The notes under the pieces: model-generated | The model's database searches: none | What the model was told of the DNA's origin: nothing | Seen by the model: only the letters and a program-made list of their open reading frames with translations | Translations under genes and position numbers: made by a program | Shown here: piece after piece, positions 1-7,402 of the stretch | Position numbering within the stretch: position 1 is the stretch's first letter | Layout of the letters: the number at the start of each line of letters is the position of its first letter | Source of the DNA: Sphingopyxis fribergensis | Lineage (GTDB): Bacteria; Pseudomonadota; Alphaproteobacteria; Sphingomonadales; Sphingomonadaceae | Length of the DNA: 64,000 nt | NCBI RefSeq assembly: GCF_000803645.1 | Contig: NZ_CP009122.1 | Coordinates: forward strand, 596,501 to 660,500 | Direction: 5' to 3'

Positions 1-98
1 TCCGGGGGCCATGATTTCGGCGCTGCGGTGGATCCCGGATCAAGTCCGGGATGACGAAAGAGTGGAATAGGCAGGCCCCGGAGTCCGGGGTGACGAGC
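1..98. repeat. Intergenic palindromic repeat, family A (degenerate copy)
   Basis: Contains the arm GGATCCCGGATCAAGTCCGG followed by GATGACG, plus part of a second copy (CCGGAGTCCGGGGTGACG). The same unit recurs at 1252-1349, 22552-22628 and 26676-26748. It lies directly upstream of the portal gene and is cut by the window edge. Confidence 0.75.
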
Positions 99-140
99 TT
101 GGGTACAAGGCCTCGTTCGGGCACGACATAGGAGATCATC

Positions 141-1247
141 ATGAACTGGTTTGGCCGTAAGGCCGCGCAGCATTCTGCGCGGCCCGCTTTGTCGCGTGTG
201 TATGGCAGCTGGAGCGCGCCCGCGCCTTTGAGCTGGGAGGCGCAGGTGCGCGAGGGGTATCTGGGCAATGCGATCGTGCAGCGGGCGGTGCGGCTGGTGG
301 CCGAAGCGGCGGGGAGCGCGCCTTTGGTGGCGAGCGATCCGGCGCTTGGCGCGCTGGTGTCGGCAACGTCGGGTGGGCAGGGTCTCGTTGAGACGCTCGC
401 GTCGCAGTTGCTGCTGCACGGCAATGGTTATGTGCAGATTTTGACCGATGGCGCGGGGGCGCCGGCGGAGCTGTTTGCGCTGCGGCCCGAGCGGGTGACG
501 GTCGAGGCCGACGCGCGCGGATGGCCGGTGGCTTATCGGTACAAGGCCGGCGGTAGCGCGGCGGTGCTGCCCGCCGAGGATGGCGCGGGGCGTGTTGCGG
601 TGGTGCATGTGAAGGCGCTGCATCCGCTCGACGACCATTATGGGGCGGGGTGTTTGGGCGCAGCATCTGGCGCGATCGCGGCGCATAATGCTGCGGCGAA
701 GTGGAACGCCGCGCTGCTGGAGAATGCGGCGCGGCCTTCGGGCGCGCTGGTGCATGACCCGGGCGACAAGGGCATGCCGCTGTCGGCCGAGCAGGTCGAC
801 CGGCTGCGTGACGAATTGGCGGAGAGTTTTGCGGGCGGGGCGAATGCGGGGCGGCCTTTGCTGCTCGAGGGCGGTCTGAAATGGCAGGCGTTGTCGCTGT
901 CGCCCGCCGAGATGGATTTCCTGGCATTGAAGGATTCGAGCGCGCGCGAGATTGGACAAGCGTTCGGGGTGCCGCCGATGCTGCTCGGGCTGCCGGGCGA
1001 CGCGACCTATGCCAATTATCGCGAGGCCAATCGCGCGCTGTGGCGGCTGACGGTGTTGCCGCTGTGCGCGAAGATTTTGGGGGCGGTGGCGCAGGGTTTG
1101 TCTGGGTGGTTCGACGGTGCGGAGCTGCGCGTCGACCTGGATAAGGTGCCGGCGCTGGCCGAGGACCGGATGGCATTGTGGCGCGAGGTTTCGGGGGCGG
1201 ACTGGCTGAGCGCGGATGAGAAGAAGGCGCTGTTGGGGCTTAGCTAG
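141..1247 (+). CDS. HK97-family phage portal protein (GTA orfg3-like)
   Basis: 368 residues. Portal subunits form the dodecameric ring at one capsid vertex through which DNA is packaged and to which the tail attaches. The sequence has the family's features: an N-terminal segment with LGNAIVQRAVRLVAEA, a central LLLHGNGYVQIL strand, the QAFGVPPMLLGLPGDATYAN stretch near residue 280, and a C-terminal helix-rich tail. The ATG at 141 has an AGGAG ribosome site six bases upstream. It is the first complete gene of the GTA-like cluster. Length is slightly below the RcGTA portal (about 396 residues). Confidence 0.93.
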   Translation: MNWFGRKAAQHSARPALSRVYGSWSAPAPLSWEAQVREGYLGNAIVQRAVRLVAEAAGSAPLVASDPALGALVSATSGGQGLVETLASQLLLHGNGYVQILTDGAGAPAELFALRPERVTVEADARGWPVAYRYKAGGSAAVLPAEDGAGRVAVVHVKALHPLDDHYGAGCLGAASGAIAAHNAAAKWNAALLENAARPSGALVHDPGDKGMPLSAEQVDRLRDELAESFAGGANAGRPLLLEGGLKWQALSLSPAEMDFLALKDSSAREIGQAFGVPPMLLGLPGDATYANYREANRALWRLTVLPLCAKILGAVAQGLSGWFDGAELRVDLDKVPALAEDRMALWREVSGADWLSADEKKALLGLS

Positions 1248-1251
1248 CCTG

Positions 1252-1349
1252 CGTCGTCACCCCGGACTCGATCCGGGGTCCATGACTTCGGCGTCGATGT
1301 GAATCCCGGACTCCGGATCACGTCCGGGGTGACGAGTCCGGGATGACGA
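1252..1349. repeat. Intergenic palindromic repeat, family A
   Basis: Inverted arms of the type CCCCGGACTCGATCCGGGG and CCGGATCACGTCCGGGGTGACG surround TCCATGACTTCGGCG. It sits in the only sizeable gap between the portal gene and the next gene, so it would lie within the polycistronic message. Confidence 0.8.
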
Positions 1350-1361
1350 AAGGAAATGGGC

Positions 1362-1670
1362 ATGGACGAAGATGAAGCGCTGGCGCGGCTGATCGCGCTG
1401 GCGGGGACGAGTGCGCCTGATGCGGCTTTGCTGCGCGCGGTGGTCGAGGAGGCGAGCGAGCTGGGGGCGCGGCGGGCGCTGGCGCGGCTGGGCCTCGCCG
1501 ACGAGGCGGCGCGCGACGATATGAGCGATTTGCGGCAACTGCTCGGCGCGTGGCGCGATGCGAAGAAGAGCGTGTGGGCGGCGGTCATCGACTGGGCGGT
1601 ACGCGGGATGCTGGCGCTGCTGGTCGTCGGGCTGACGATGAAGCTCGGGTTTGCGGGACTGCTCAAATGA
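1362..1670 (+). CDS. Small membrane protein of GTA clusters (DUF6127-like)
   Basis: 102 residues from the ATG at 1362; an in-frame ATG at 1356 is too close to the AAGGA ribosome site at 1350-1354. An acidic, alanine-rich amphipathic N-terminal half is followed by an amphipathic helix (LLGAWRDAKKSVW) and one strong membrane segment (about residues 76-98, MLALLVVGLTMKLGFAGLL). Small single-span proteins of this kind sit between portal and protease in alphaproteobacterial GTA clusters (orfg3.5). The stop codon overlaps the start of the protease gene (ATGA). The family assignment is from memory of the neighbourhood; the function is unknown. Confidence 0.75.
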   Translation: MDEDEALARLIALAGTSAPDAALLRAVVEEASELGARRALARLGLADEAARDDMSDLRQLLGAWRDAKKSVWAAVIDWAVRGMLALLVVGLTMKLGFAGLLK

Positions 1671-2056
1671 GCGTGCGGTTCGCGGGCTATGCATCGGTGT
1701 TCGACCGGGTGGATCGCGGGGGCGATGTCGTCCGCAGCGGGGCCTTTGCGGCGAGTTTGCAGGCGGGGCAGGCGGTGCCCCTGCTTTGGCAGCATCGGCC
1801 GGGGGCGGCGATCGGGGTGATCGAGACATTGGCGGAAGATGCGCGGGGGCTGCGCGTGGTGGCGCGGGTGACGCATCCGGCGGCGGCCGCGCTTGTTGCG
1901 AGGGGCGCACTGACGGGGCTGAGCTTTGGATATCGGGTGCGGGCGGCGCGCGGGGAGAACCCGCGCGAGCTGACGGCGCTCGACCTCGCCGAGGTGAGTT
2001 TGGTGGCGGCGCCGATGCAACCGGCGGCGCGGGTAATTCAGGTGGTGAAGGAGTGA
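1667..2056 (+). CDS. HK97-family prohead protease (GTA orfg4-like)
   Basis: 129 residues from the ATG at 1667, which overlaps the previous stop codon. This serine protease removes the capsid scaffold during head maturation. Family hallmarks are visible: the opening FAGYASVFDRVDRGGDVV, the LLWQHRPGAAIGVI segment that holds the catalytic His, and the LTGLSFGYRV motif with the catalytic Ser near residue 86. LDLAEVSLVAAPMQP is the typical C-terminal strand. It directly precedes the capsid gene, as is usual for HK97-like morphogenesis modules. Confidence 0.93.
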   Translation: MSVRFAGYASVFDRVDRGGDVVRSGAFAASLQAGQAVPLLWQHRPGAAIGVIETLAEDARGLRVVARVTHPAAAALVARGALTGLSFGYRVRAARGENPRELTALDLAEVSLVAAPMQPAARVIQVVKE

Positions 2057-2061
2057 CAAGC

Positions 2062-3201
2062 ATGGACGATATGGAAGTGAAAGCCGATGCGCTCGATGGG
2101 GCGTTCGATGCGGTGCTGGCGGCGGAGGCGGTCGATGAGTTGAAGGCGTCGGTCGCGGCGCTGAGGGCACAGGTCGAGCGCCAAGCGGTGGCGGCGTCGC
2201 GATTGCCGCTCGACGGGGCGAAGGCGGCCGACCCGGCGCGCGACGCCTTTGTCGAACGCTATCTGCGGCGCGGGATCGATGCGGGCGTCGAGATGAAGAG
2301 CCTGTCGGGGGCATCGGGCGGCGAGGGCGGCTTTGCGGTGCCGCGCGAAATCGACGGGAGCATTGCCGCGACGCTGAAGACGCTGTCGCCGATCCGCGGC
2401 ATCGCGACGGTCGTGCAGACGGGGACGAGCGGCTATCGCAAGCTGGTCGCGACGGGATCGATGGGGACGGGCTGGGTCGGCGAGACCGCAGCACGGCCCG
2501 AGACCGCGACGCGCAGCTTTGCCGAGATCGTGCCGCCGACGGGCGAGCTTTACGCCAATCCGGCGGCGAGCCAGGCGATGCTCGACGATGCGATGTTCAA
2601 CGTCGAGGACTGGCTGGCCGAACAGCTCGGCCGCGAGTTCGCGGTCGCCGAGGGCAGCGCGTTCGTGAACGGCAATGGTACGAACCGGCCGAAGGGCTTT
2701 CTGACCTATACCGCGACGAACGAGATCGACAGCGTGCGCGCGTTCGGGTCGCTGCAATATCTGGCGACGGGGACCGCGGGCGCCTTTCCGGCGTCCAACC
2801 CGCAGGATAAGCTGATCGAGCTCGTCCATTCGCTGAAGGCACCCTATCGGCAGGGCGCGAGCTGGGTGATGAATTCGGATACGCTGAGCCGCATCCGCAA
2901 GTTCAAGACCAGCGACGGCGCGTTCATCTGGCAGCCGGGAATGGTCGAGGGGCAGGCGGCGACCTTGCTCGGCTATCCGGTGGTCGAGGCAGAGGATATG
3001 CCCGATGTGGCTGCGAACAGCCTGTCGATCGCGTTCGGCAATTTCCGCGCCGGTTACCTGATCGCCGACCGCGGCGAGACGCGCATCCTGCGCGATCCGT
3101 TCAGCAACAAGCCCTTTGTGCATTTCTATGCAACCAAAAGGGTCGGCGGTGCGATCATCGATTCGCAGGCCATCAAGCTGATGAAATTCGCCGCCAGCTA
3201 A
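2062..3201 (+). CDS. HK97-fold major capsid protein (GTA orfg5-like)
   Basis: 379 residues from the ATG at 2062. A predicted coiled N-terminal delta domain (about residues 1-95, with DELKASVAALRAQVERQA) is removed by the protease before expansion. The mature part begins near the GASGGEGGFAVPREI segment and shows classic capsid motifs (SPIRGIATVVQTGTSGYRKL, ETAARPET, FVNGNGTNRPKGFL, GYPVVEAEDMPD). The size fits the RcGTA capsid protein (about 398 residues). A GTG three codons upstream is possible but less likely. Confidence 0.95.
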   Translation: MDDMEVKADALDGAFDAVLAAEAVDELKASVAALRAQVERQAVAASRLPLDGAKAADPARDAFVERYLRRGIDAGVEMKSLSGASGGEGGFAVPREIDGSIAATLKTLSPIRGIATVVQTGTSGYRKLVATGSMGTGWVGETAARPETATRSFAEIVPPTGELYANPAASQAMLDDAMFNVEDWLAEQLGREFAVAEGSAFVNGNGTNRPKGFLTYTATNEIDSVRAFGSLQYLATGTAGAFPASNPQDKLIELVHSLKAPYRQGASWVMNSDTLSRIRKFKTSDGAFIWQPGMVEGQAATLLGYPVVEAEDMPDVAANSLSIAFGNFRAGYLIADRGETRILRDPFSNKPFVHFYATKRVGGAIIDSQAIKLMKFAAS

Positions 3202-3298
3202 GCGACTGGTGCGCGATGGGCGCTCGGCCACGCTCTCCCTTTCGGGCGGGCCGGGCGCCAATTTTCTTGTCATCGATATTGGAAAGGATGGCCTTGCC

Positions 3299-4636
3299 AT
3301 GCCGACTCCCTTTTTCGCCGATCTGGTGCGCGAGCTGTGCCAGGAGGGCGGGACTGGCCCGCTGACGCCCACGGGCGCGGTGCCCGGTCATCGCCGTTTT
3401 GCGGGCACCGTGCCGCCGGACACGCCCTTTCACTATGCCGTCGCGGGGATCGCGCATACGGCGCAATGGGAAGTCGGGCTGGGCCGGATCGACGCGTCCG
3501 GCCGACTGGTGCGCGACAGCGTCGCGGCCTCGTCGAACGGCGGCGCGCCGGTCGATTTCGCAGCGGGGCTGAAGACGATCGCGCTGACCGTCGCGGCGGA
3601 CTGGTTCGCGGCGCGCGACGCTGACATCGCGGCGCTTGCCGCCGAGATCGAGGCGAAACAGCCGCTTTCGACGACCCATGGCGACGCAGGGACGGGCGCC
3701 AACGGCGACAGGGTGACGGTTCGTCGCGGCGCCGGCTGGGTCAATATCCCGCTGTCGACGCTCGGCTTTCGCAACAGCGATGGTTTTCATGCGCTTGACG
3801 GGCCATTGGGGGCGCCGGGCGGAAGCGCCGCGGCCCCGGCGATCAGCTTTGCAGCGGATCGCGACACGGGCCTTTTTAGCGCGGCGAACGACGGCATCGG
3901 CTTCGCAACCGGCGGCGCGGAGCGGCTCCGCCTGACATCGACCGGCGTCGCCATTGGAGTCGCGACGCCCGACGAAAAATTGCACGTGGCAGGGTCGGCC
4001 AAATTCAATGGTCCGGAGTTTCCGCGCATCATCTTTCTGCGCGACGGAATCGCCGCGTGGACGATCGGCGGATCGGGCACGCCGGGCGACAATAGTTTCA
4101 ACCTCCGCCTCAATGGCTTGCCTCCATTTCTGGCGATCGGGACGGACGGGGCGCTACGGCCGGGGAGCGACAACAGCTTTGCCATTGGCGATGCCAGCCA
4201 TCGCTGGTCCGTCGTTTTCTCCGCGACCGGCGCGATCAACACGTCGGATGCCCGCGAAAAGAGCTGGCGCGGTGACCCCACTGCGGCCGAAATGGCGGCG
4301 GCGAGGCGGATCGTGGGCGAACTCGGTTTCTTTCAGTGGAACGACGCGGTGGTTGCCAAGGGCAGCGAAGGCGCGCGTCTGCACTTTGGCGTTCGCGCGC
4401 AGGCGGTGTGGGCAATCATGGCAGAAGAGGGCCTGATCGCGCCCGCCACGGCCGGTCAGTCGCCCGACTGCCGCTATGCCTTTTTATGCCACGACGCCTG
4501 GCCCGAAGAACGTGACGGCGACGATCAGGTGGTGCGCCCGGCGGGCTATCGGTTCGGTATCCGGCCCGACCAGCTGACGCTGTTCCTGCTCGCGGCGCAG
4601 GAGGCGCGGCTGGCGGAGCTGGAGGCGGCGGCATGA
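3299..4636 (+). CDS. Tail/head fibre-like protein with C-terminal peptidase_S74 chaperone
   Basis: 445 residues from the ATG at 3299, which has GGAAAGGA about 11 bases upstream; an open frame reaches back to 3209. The N-terminal about 100 residues (VRELCQEGGTGPLTPTGAVP, then SVAASSNGGAPVDF) match the attachment module found at the start of many alphaproteobacterial phage fibre proteins. The middle has beta-repeat character (DTGLFSAANDGIGFATGGAE, HRWSVVFSATGAINTSD). The C-terminal about 130 residues look like the S74 intramolecular chaperone: TSDAREK with the cleavage Ser, HFGVRAQAVW, and a terminal helix QEARLAELEAA. Such chaperones trimerise fibres and cut themselves off. Its place right after the capsid gene is unusual. 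Confidence 0.85.
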   Translation: MPTPFFADLVRELCQEGGTGPLTPTGAVPGHRRFAGTVPPDTPFHYAVAGIAHTAQWEVGLGRIDASGRLVRDSVAASSNGGAPVDFAAGLKTIALTVAADWFAARDADIAALAAEIEAKQPLSTTHGDAGTGANGDRVTVRRGAGWVNIPLSTLGFRNSDGFHALDGPLGAPGGSAAAPAISFAADRDTGLFSAANDGIGFATGGAERLRLTSTGVAIGVATPDEKLHVAGSAKFNGPEFPRIIFLRDGIAAWTIGGSGTPGDNSFNLRLNGLPPFLAIGTDGALRPGSDNSFAIGDASHRWSVVFSATGAINTSDAREKSWRGDPTAAEMAAARRIVGELGFFQWNDAVVAKGSEGARLHFGVRAQAVWAIMAEEGLIAPATAGQSPDCRYAFLCHDAWPEERDGDDQVVRPAGYRFGIRPDQLTLFLLAAQEARLAELEAAA

Positions 4637-4788
4637 TCGACGGATCGGCGCTCGCGGCGCGGGCGATCGGGGATGCCGCGCGGCGCGACATTGCGAGCGA
4701 ATGGGCGGGCCCCGAGCCTGCCGCCGCGCAGACGCCGTTGCCCGTGCCGCGCGAAACCCGTCGCCATATGACTGTACGCAACCCCTGA
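4633..4788 (+). CDS. Small ORF of unknown function, coupled to the fibre gene
   Basis: 51 residues starting at an ATG that overlaps the fibre gene's stop codon (ATGA), so it is likely translated by coupling. The product begins MIDGSALAARAIGDAARRDI and is alanine/arginine-rich, without membrane segment or recognisable motif. The next gene starts 15 bases downstream behind an AAGAAAAGGAA ribosome site. Real expression is inferred only from the overlap and operon position. Confidence 0.45.
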   Translation: MIDGSALAARAIGDAARRDIASEWAGPEPAAAQTPLPVPRETRRHMTVRNP

Positions 4789-4803
4789 AGAAAAGGAACA
4801 GCG

Positions 4804-5085
4804 ATGACGATGATGGTGAAGGATCCCGGCACACGCATCGATTTCGAGATCGACTGGGCGGCCGCTTATCCGGACGGGCAGGCGATCGTCGCGAGCGCGT
4901 GGGCGGTGGTCCCGGACGAGGAAGGCGGTCTGTCGATTGCGGGGTCGGCACATGATTTGACGCAGGCGACGGTGACGCTGGCGACTGGGGTTGCGGGTCA
5001 TGTCTATCGCGTGACCAATCGCGTGACGATGAGCGATGGGCAGATCGACGAACGGTCGGTCGCCGTGCGGGTGGAGGAAAGATGA
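4804..5085 (+). CDS. Small phage structural protein, fibre/tail-adaptor-like
   Basis: 93 residues. Predicted all-beta: DFEIDWAAAYPDG, IVASAWAVVPDEEGGLSI, then TVTLATGVAGHVYRVTNRVT and a final strand SVAVRVEER, resembling a small Ig-like fold. Proteins of this size and pattern are annotated in sphingomonad phage modules as fibre-tail adaptor or head decoration proteins; that label is from memory, not from a search. It follows the S74 fibre gene and overlaps the connector gene start by four bases, so a role in attaching the fibre is plausible. Confidence 0.7.
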   Translation: MTMMVKDPGTRIDFEIDWAAAYPDGQAIVASAWAVVPDEEGGLSIAGSAHDLTQATVTLATGVAGHVYRVTNRVTMSDGQIDERSVAVRVEER

Positions 5086-5627
5086 TGGCGACGAGCGCGG
5101 TGCCGGGCGAGATGCCGGTTAACCTGAATGAGGCGCGGAGTTGGCTGCGGATGGGCGCGACCACCGACGATGCTGTCGTTGCGCAGCTCGTGCGCGCCGC
5201 GACGAACATCTGCGAAGCCTTTATCGGGCAGTGGCTGATCGTGCGCGCGGGGGAAGAGGTGGTGCCGCTGGCGGGCAAGGTGGTCGTGCTGCGCGTGCGT
5301 CCGGTCGTCGGAGTGGACGGCGTGGCTTTGCTGTCGCCGCAGGGCGAGACGGTGTTGCCGGACGATCGATACGGTGCGGTCATCGGGCGCGACGGCACGG
5401 CGCGGATCACGATCCACGAACCGGGCGATGCGGCGCGCGTGCGCATCGCCTATCGCGCGGGAATAGCCGAGGATGCGAACGGCGTTCCCGAAGCGATCCG
5501 GCAGGGCATCATACGCATGACGCAGCATCTGCACGGCGCCCGCGATGGTGAAGGCGCCCCGCCGCCGGCCGTGATTGCGGCGTTGTGGCAGCCGTGGCGG
5601 CGGGTGACGTTGGGGAGCGGACGATGA
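5082..5627 (+). CDS. Phage head-tail connector/adaptor (GTA orfg6-like)
   Basis: 181 residues. The first about 90 residues have the gp6-like connector signature: NLNEARSWLRMGATTDDAVVAQLVRAAT, then a CEAFIGQWLI segment. A beta-rich central part and a C-terminal helix (EAIRQGIIRMTQHLHGARDG) complete the fold. In HK97-like phages and in RcGTA, the adaptor ring binds under the portal and prepares the head for the tail. The ATG overlaps the previous stop codon and its own stop overlaps the next start. No separate orfg7-like stopper gene follows. Confidence 0.88.
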   Translation: MMATSAVPGEMPVNLNEARSWLRMGATTDDAVVAQLVRAATNICEAFIGQWLIVRAGEEVVPLAGKVVVLRVRPVVGVDGVALLSPQGETVLPDDRYGAVIGRDGTARITIHEPGDAARVRIAYRAGIAEDANGVPEAIRQGIIRMTQHLHGARDGEGAPPPAVIAALWQPWRRVTLGSGR

Positions 5628-6016
5628 GCGGCGCCGAGGGCGCGCTGCGCGCGCGGGCGCTCGAACTGCTCGCGCGCGACGATGCGCTGGCCGGGATCGT
5701 GCATGGGATATTCGATGGCACGCCGCCGCGCGCCAGCGCCCCTTATGTTTCGGTCGGCGCGGCGGAGGGTGTTGATTGGGGAACCAAGGACCGGCCGGGG
5801 CGCGAGGTTCGCCTGACGCTGACCCTGGTCGGTGTTGGAAGCGTGGCCGACGATCGGGCTGCGGCGCGCGTCGAAGCTGTCGTGGCGGCGCTGCGCGGGC
5901 CGGCGGGCGCCTGGTCGGTGGTCGGAGCGCGGACGATGCGGACGCGGTTCACCTTCGTGCGCGACGGTGGTTGGCGGCATGAAGTGGTGGTGCGGTGCCG
6001 GTGTCTGGCGGTTTGA
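5624..6016 (+). CDS. DUF3168 tail terminator/completion protein (GTA orfg8-like)
   Basis: 130 residues from the ATG at 5624. The DUF3168 pattern is clear: ALRARALELLARDDALAGIV, DGTPPRASAPYVSVG, DWGTKDRPGREVRLTLTLVG, and a C-terminal strand containing TRFTFVRDGGWRHEVVVRCR. Family members form the ring that caps the tail tube and joins it to the head. Its start overlaps the adaptor stop. Downstream, the plus-strand run is broken by a repeat and one opposite-strand gene before the tail tube gene resumes it. Confidence 0.88.
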   Translation: MSGAEGALRARALELLARDDALAGIVHGIFDGTPPRASAPYVSVGAAEGVDWGTKDRPGREVRLTLTLVGVGSVADDRAAARVEAVVAALRGPAGAWSVVGARTMRTRFTFVRDGGWRHEVVVRCRCLAV

Positions 6017-6034
6017 CAAGCCTCGACGTCGCCG

Positions 6035-6092
6035 CCCCTCCGTCACCTCTGCGGGCTGCCACCTCCCCATCGCTGCGCGACAGGGAGGATAG
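6035..6092. repeat. Intergenic repeat, family D (single arm)
   Basis: CCCCTCCGTCACCTCTGCGG followed by GCTGCCACCTCCCCATCG and GCGACAGGGAGGAT is a diverged copy of the arm seen at 22639-22774. It marks the left edge of the material separating the connector and tail tube genes. Confidence 0.6.
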
Positions 6093-6098
6093 GATTTC

Positions 6099-6434
6099 TC
6101 ACTCGCCCGGCATCGAATTGTTCGATTTATAATCTTTGAACTTGTCGGTGAAATTGGCGTGGTAATCCTCGACCTGCATGTCGGCGTCTTCGGACGCGAC
6201 CTTTTCGGAATCGCCGCCCGAACGGCCGAGGGCGATTACCGCAGCGCGAAAGGCCGCGCGTTCGGTCGAACAGTTCGCCTTGAGCGCCATTTCATATTCG
6301 GCCTCTTCCACCTTGGCCTCGAGCGCCTTTTTCATGTCGTCGCGCAGACATTTGGTGAAGGCCGCGCGCGTCGTGTCGACCGCCGCCGAAGGCGATTGCG
6401 CCATGGCGACCAAAAGCAATGTGGTGATCAGCAT
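6099..6434 (-). CDS. Small exported protein of unknown function, inserted in the GTA cluster
   Basis: 111 residues from the ATG at 6434 (GGGGAG ribosome site upstream on the minus strand); the open frame extends to 6488 but would overlap the tail tube start. A signal peptide is evident (MLITTLLLVAMAQSPSAA), followed by a mostly helical charged domain with two cysteines (FTKCLRDDMKKALEAKVEEA and KANCSTERAAFRAAV) that could form a disulphide, and a polar C-terminus. It is not a recognised phage structural protein. It is transcribed against the cluster, so it probably has its own promoter, overlapping the start region of the tail tube gene. Probably a periplasmic protein captured by, or added to, the locus. 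Confidence 0.75.
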   Translation of the reverse strand: MLITTLLLVAMAQSPSAAVDTTRAAFTKCLRDDMKKALEAKVEEAEYEMALKANCSTERAAFRAAVIALGRSGGDSEKVASEDADMQVEDYHANFTDKFKDYKSNNSMPGE

Positions 6435-6481
6435 CCTGCGACTCCCCGTTAGCAGTGTTTTTTCCCCGAGGAGATTAGACG

Positions 6482-6889
6482 ATGGCAATTGAAAATGGGA
6501 GCGATTTTCTGCTCAAGATCGGCGACGGCGAAGCCCCGCCCACCTATCGCACGGTGGCGGGTCTGCGCACGACGCAGATGTCGATGAACGGCGAGGCGGT
6601 GAACGTCACGACCAAGGATTCGGGCGGGTGGCGCGAGCTTTTGTCGGGGGCCGGGGTGCGGTCGGTTTCGGTGAGCGCGGCGGGTATCTTTACCGGATCG
6701 GACGCCGAAATTCGGCTGCGCAGTCACGCGCTGGCGGGAACCATCGACGATTATGAATTGAGCTTTGAAAGTGGCGAGCGGATGCGCGGACGCTTCCTGG
6801 TCACGCGGCTCGACTATGCCGGCGATTATAATGGCGAGCGCAATTACACGCTGAACCTGGAATCGAGCGGCGTGGTGGTGAGCCTGTGA
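6482..6889 (+). CDS. Phage major tail tube protein (GTA orfg9-like)
   Basis: 135 residues. Typical of the TP901-1/GTA major tail protein family: start AIENGSDFLLKIGDG, RTVAGLRTTQMSMNGEAVNV, TKDSGGWRELLSGAG, and a C-terminal FLVTRLDYAGDYNGERNYTL strand. Subunits stack as rings to make the tail tube. GAGGAG lies seven bases before the ATG. The stop codon overlaps the GTG start of the next gene (GTGA). Confidence 0.93.
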   Translation: MAIENGSDFLLKIGDGEAPPTYRTVAGLRTTQMSMNGEAVNVTTKDSGGWRELLSGAGVRSVSVSAAGIFTGSDAEIRLRSHALAGTIDDYELSFESGERMRGRFLVTRLDYAGDYNGERNYTLNLESSGVVVSL

Positions 6890-7197
6890 GCGGCGCCAAC
6901 CTTTTGCGCGGCGAGGCTGAACTGTGCATTGGCGAGCGGGTGTTCGTGCTGCGGCCAAGCTTTGCGGCGCTGGTCGCGGCCGAGGCCGAGCTGGGGCCGC
7001 TGCTCGCGCTGGTCGAGCGCGCGGCCGATGCACAGCTGGCGCTGGGCGAGCTGGTCTCGCTGTTCTGGCATTGCGTGAAGGAGCGGCCTGATGCGCTGAC
7101 GCGTGAGGCGGTCGGCGAGGCGGTTGTCGAGCAGGGGTTGGCGGCGGTGACGCCCGCGCTGCGCGTGCTGCTGGGACAGATATTGCAAGGGCGGTGA
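6886..7197 (+). CDS. GTA orfg10-like tail assembly protein (gene transfer agent family)
   Basis: 103 residues from a GTG start overlapping the tail tube stop. Family pattern: LLRGEAELCIGERVFVLRPSF, then AALVAAEAELGPLLALVERA and a helical C-terminal half. These small proteins resemble the tail assembly chaperones (gpG-type) that coat the tape measure before tube polymerisation. It stands between tube and tape-measure genes as in RcGTA. Confidence 0.85.
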   Translation: MSGANLLRGEAELCIGERVFVLRPSFAALVAAEAELGPLLALVERAADAQLALGELVSLFWHCVKERPDALTREAVGEAVVEQGLAAVTPALRVLLGQILQGR

Positions 7198-7198
7198 G

Positions 7199-7402
7199 GT
7201 GGCGGACGGTCGGCTGGGGTCTGCGGCGGTCACGCTCGCGGGGGTGATGGCGCGCGTCGCCGGATGGCGGCCCGAGGAGTTTTGGGCCGCAACGCCGGCC
7301 GACGTCCGCGCGGTTCTGGCGGGCTGGACCGAGCCGGAGGCTGAGGCGCCGTTCGACGGTGCGGCACTGGCGGCGATGATGGAGAGGTTTCCCGATGGGT
7401 GA
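7199..7402 (+). CDS. Phage tail assembly chaperone (GTA orfg10.1-like)
   Basis: 67 residues from a GTG start one base after the previous stop. The WRPEEFWAATPADVRAVLAG core is characteristic of the Rcc01693-type tail chaperone family found just before the tape measure in GTA and related phage clusters. The last codons overlap the tape measure start by eight bases. A frameshift fusion with orfg10, as in gpG-gpGT of lambda, is not obvious here because the two genes are separately started. Confidence 0.82.
   Translation: MADGRLGSAAVTLAGVMARVAGWRPEEFWAATPADVRAVLAGWTEPEAEAPFDGAALAAMMERFPDG

Noticed and set aside
139..1176. Long minus-strand frame antisense to the portal gene (345 residues)
   Set aside because: Proline/arginine-rich low-complexity product typical of antisense frames in GC-rich genes; the plus strand encodes a clear portal protein.
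4633..4788. Small ORF after the fibre gene considered as the missing orfg7 stopper
   Set aside because: At 51 residues it is half the expected size and shows no stopper-like strand pattern.
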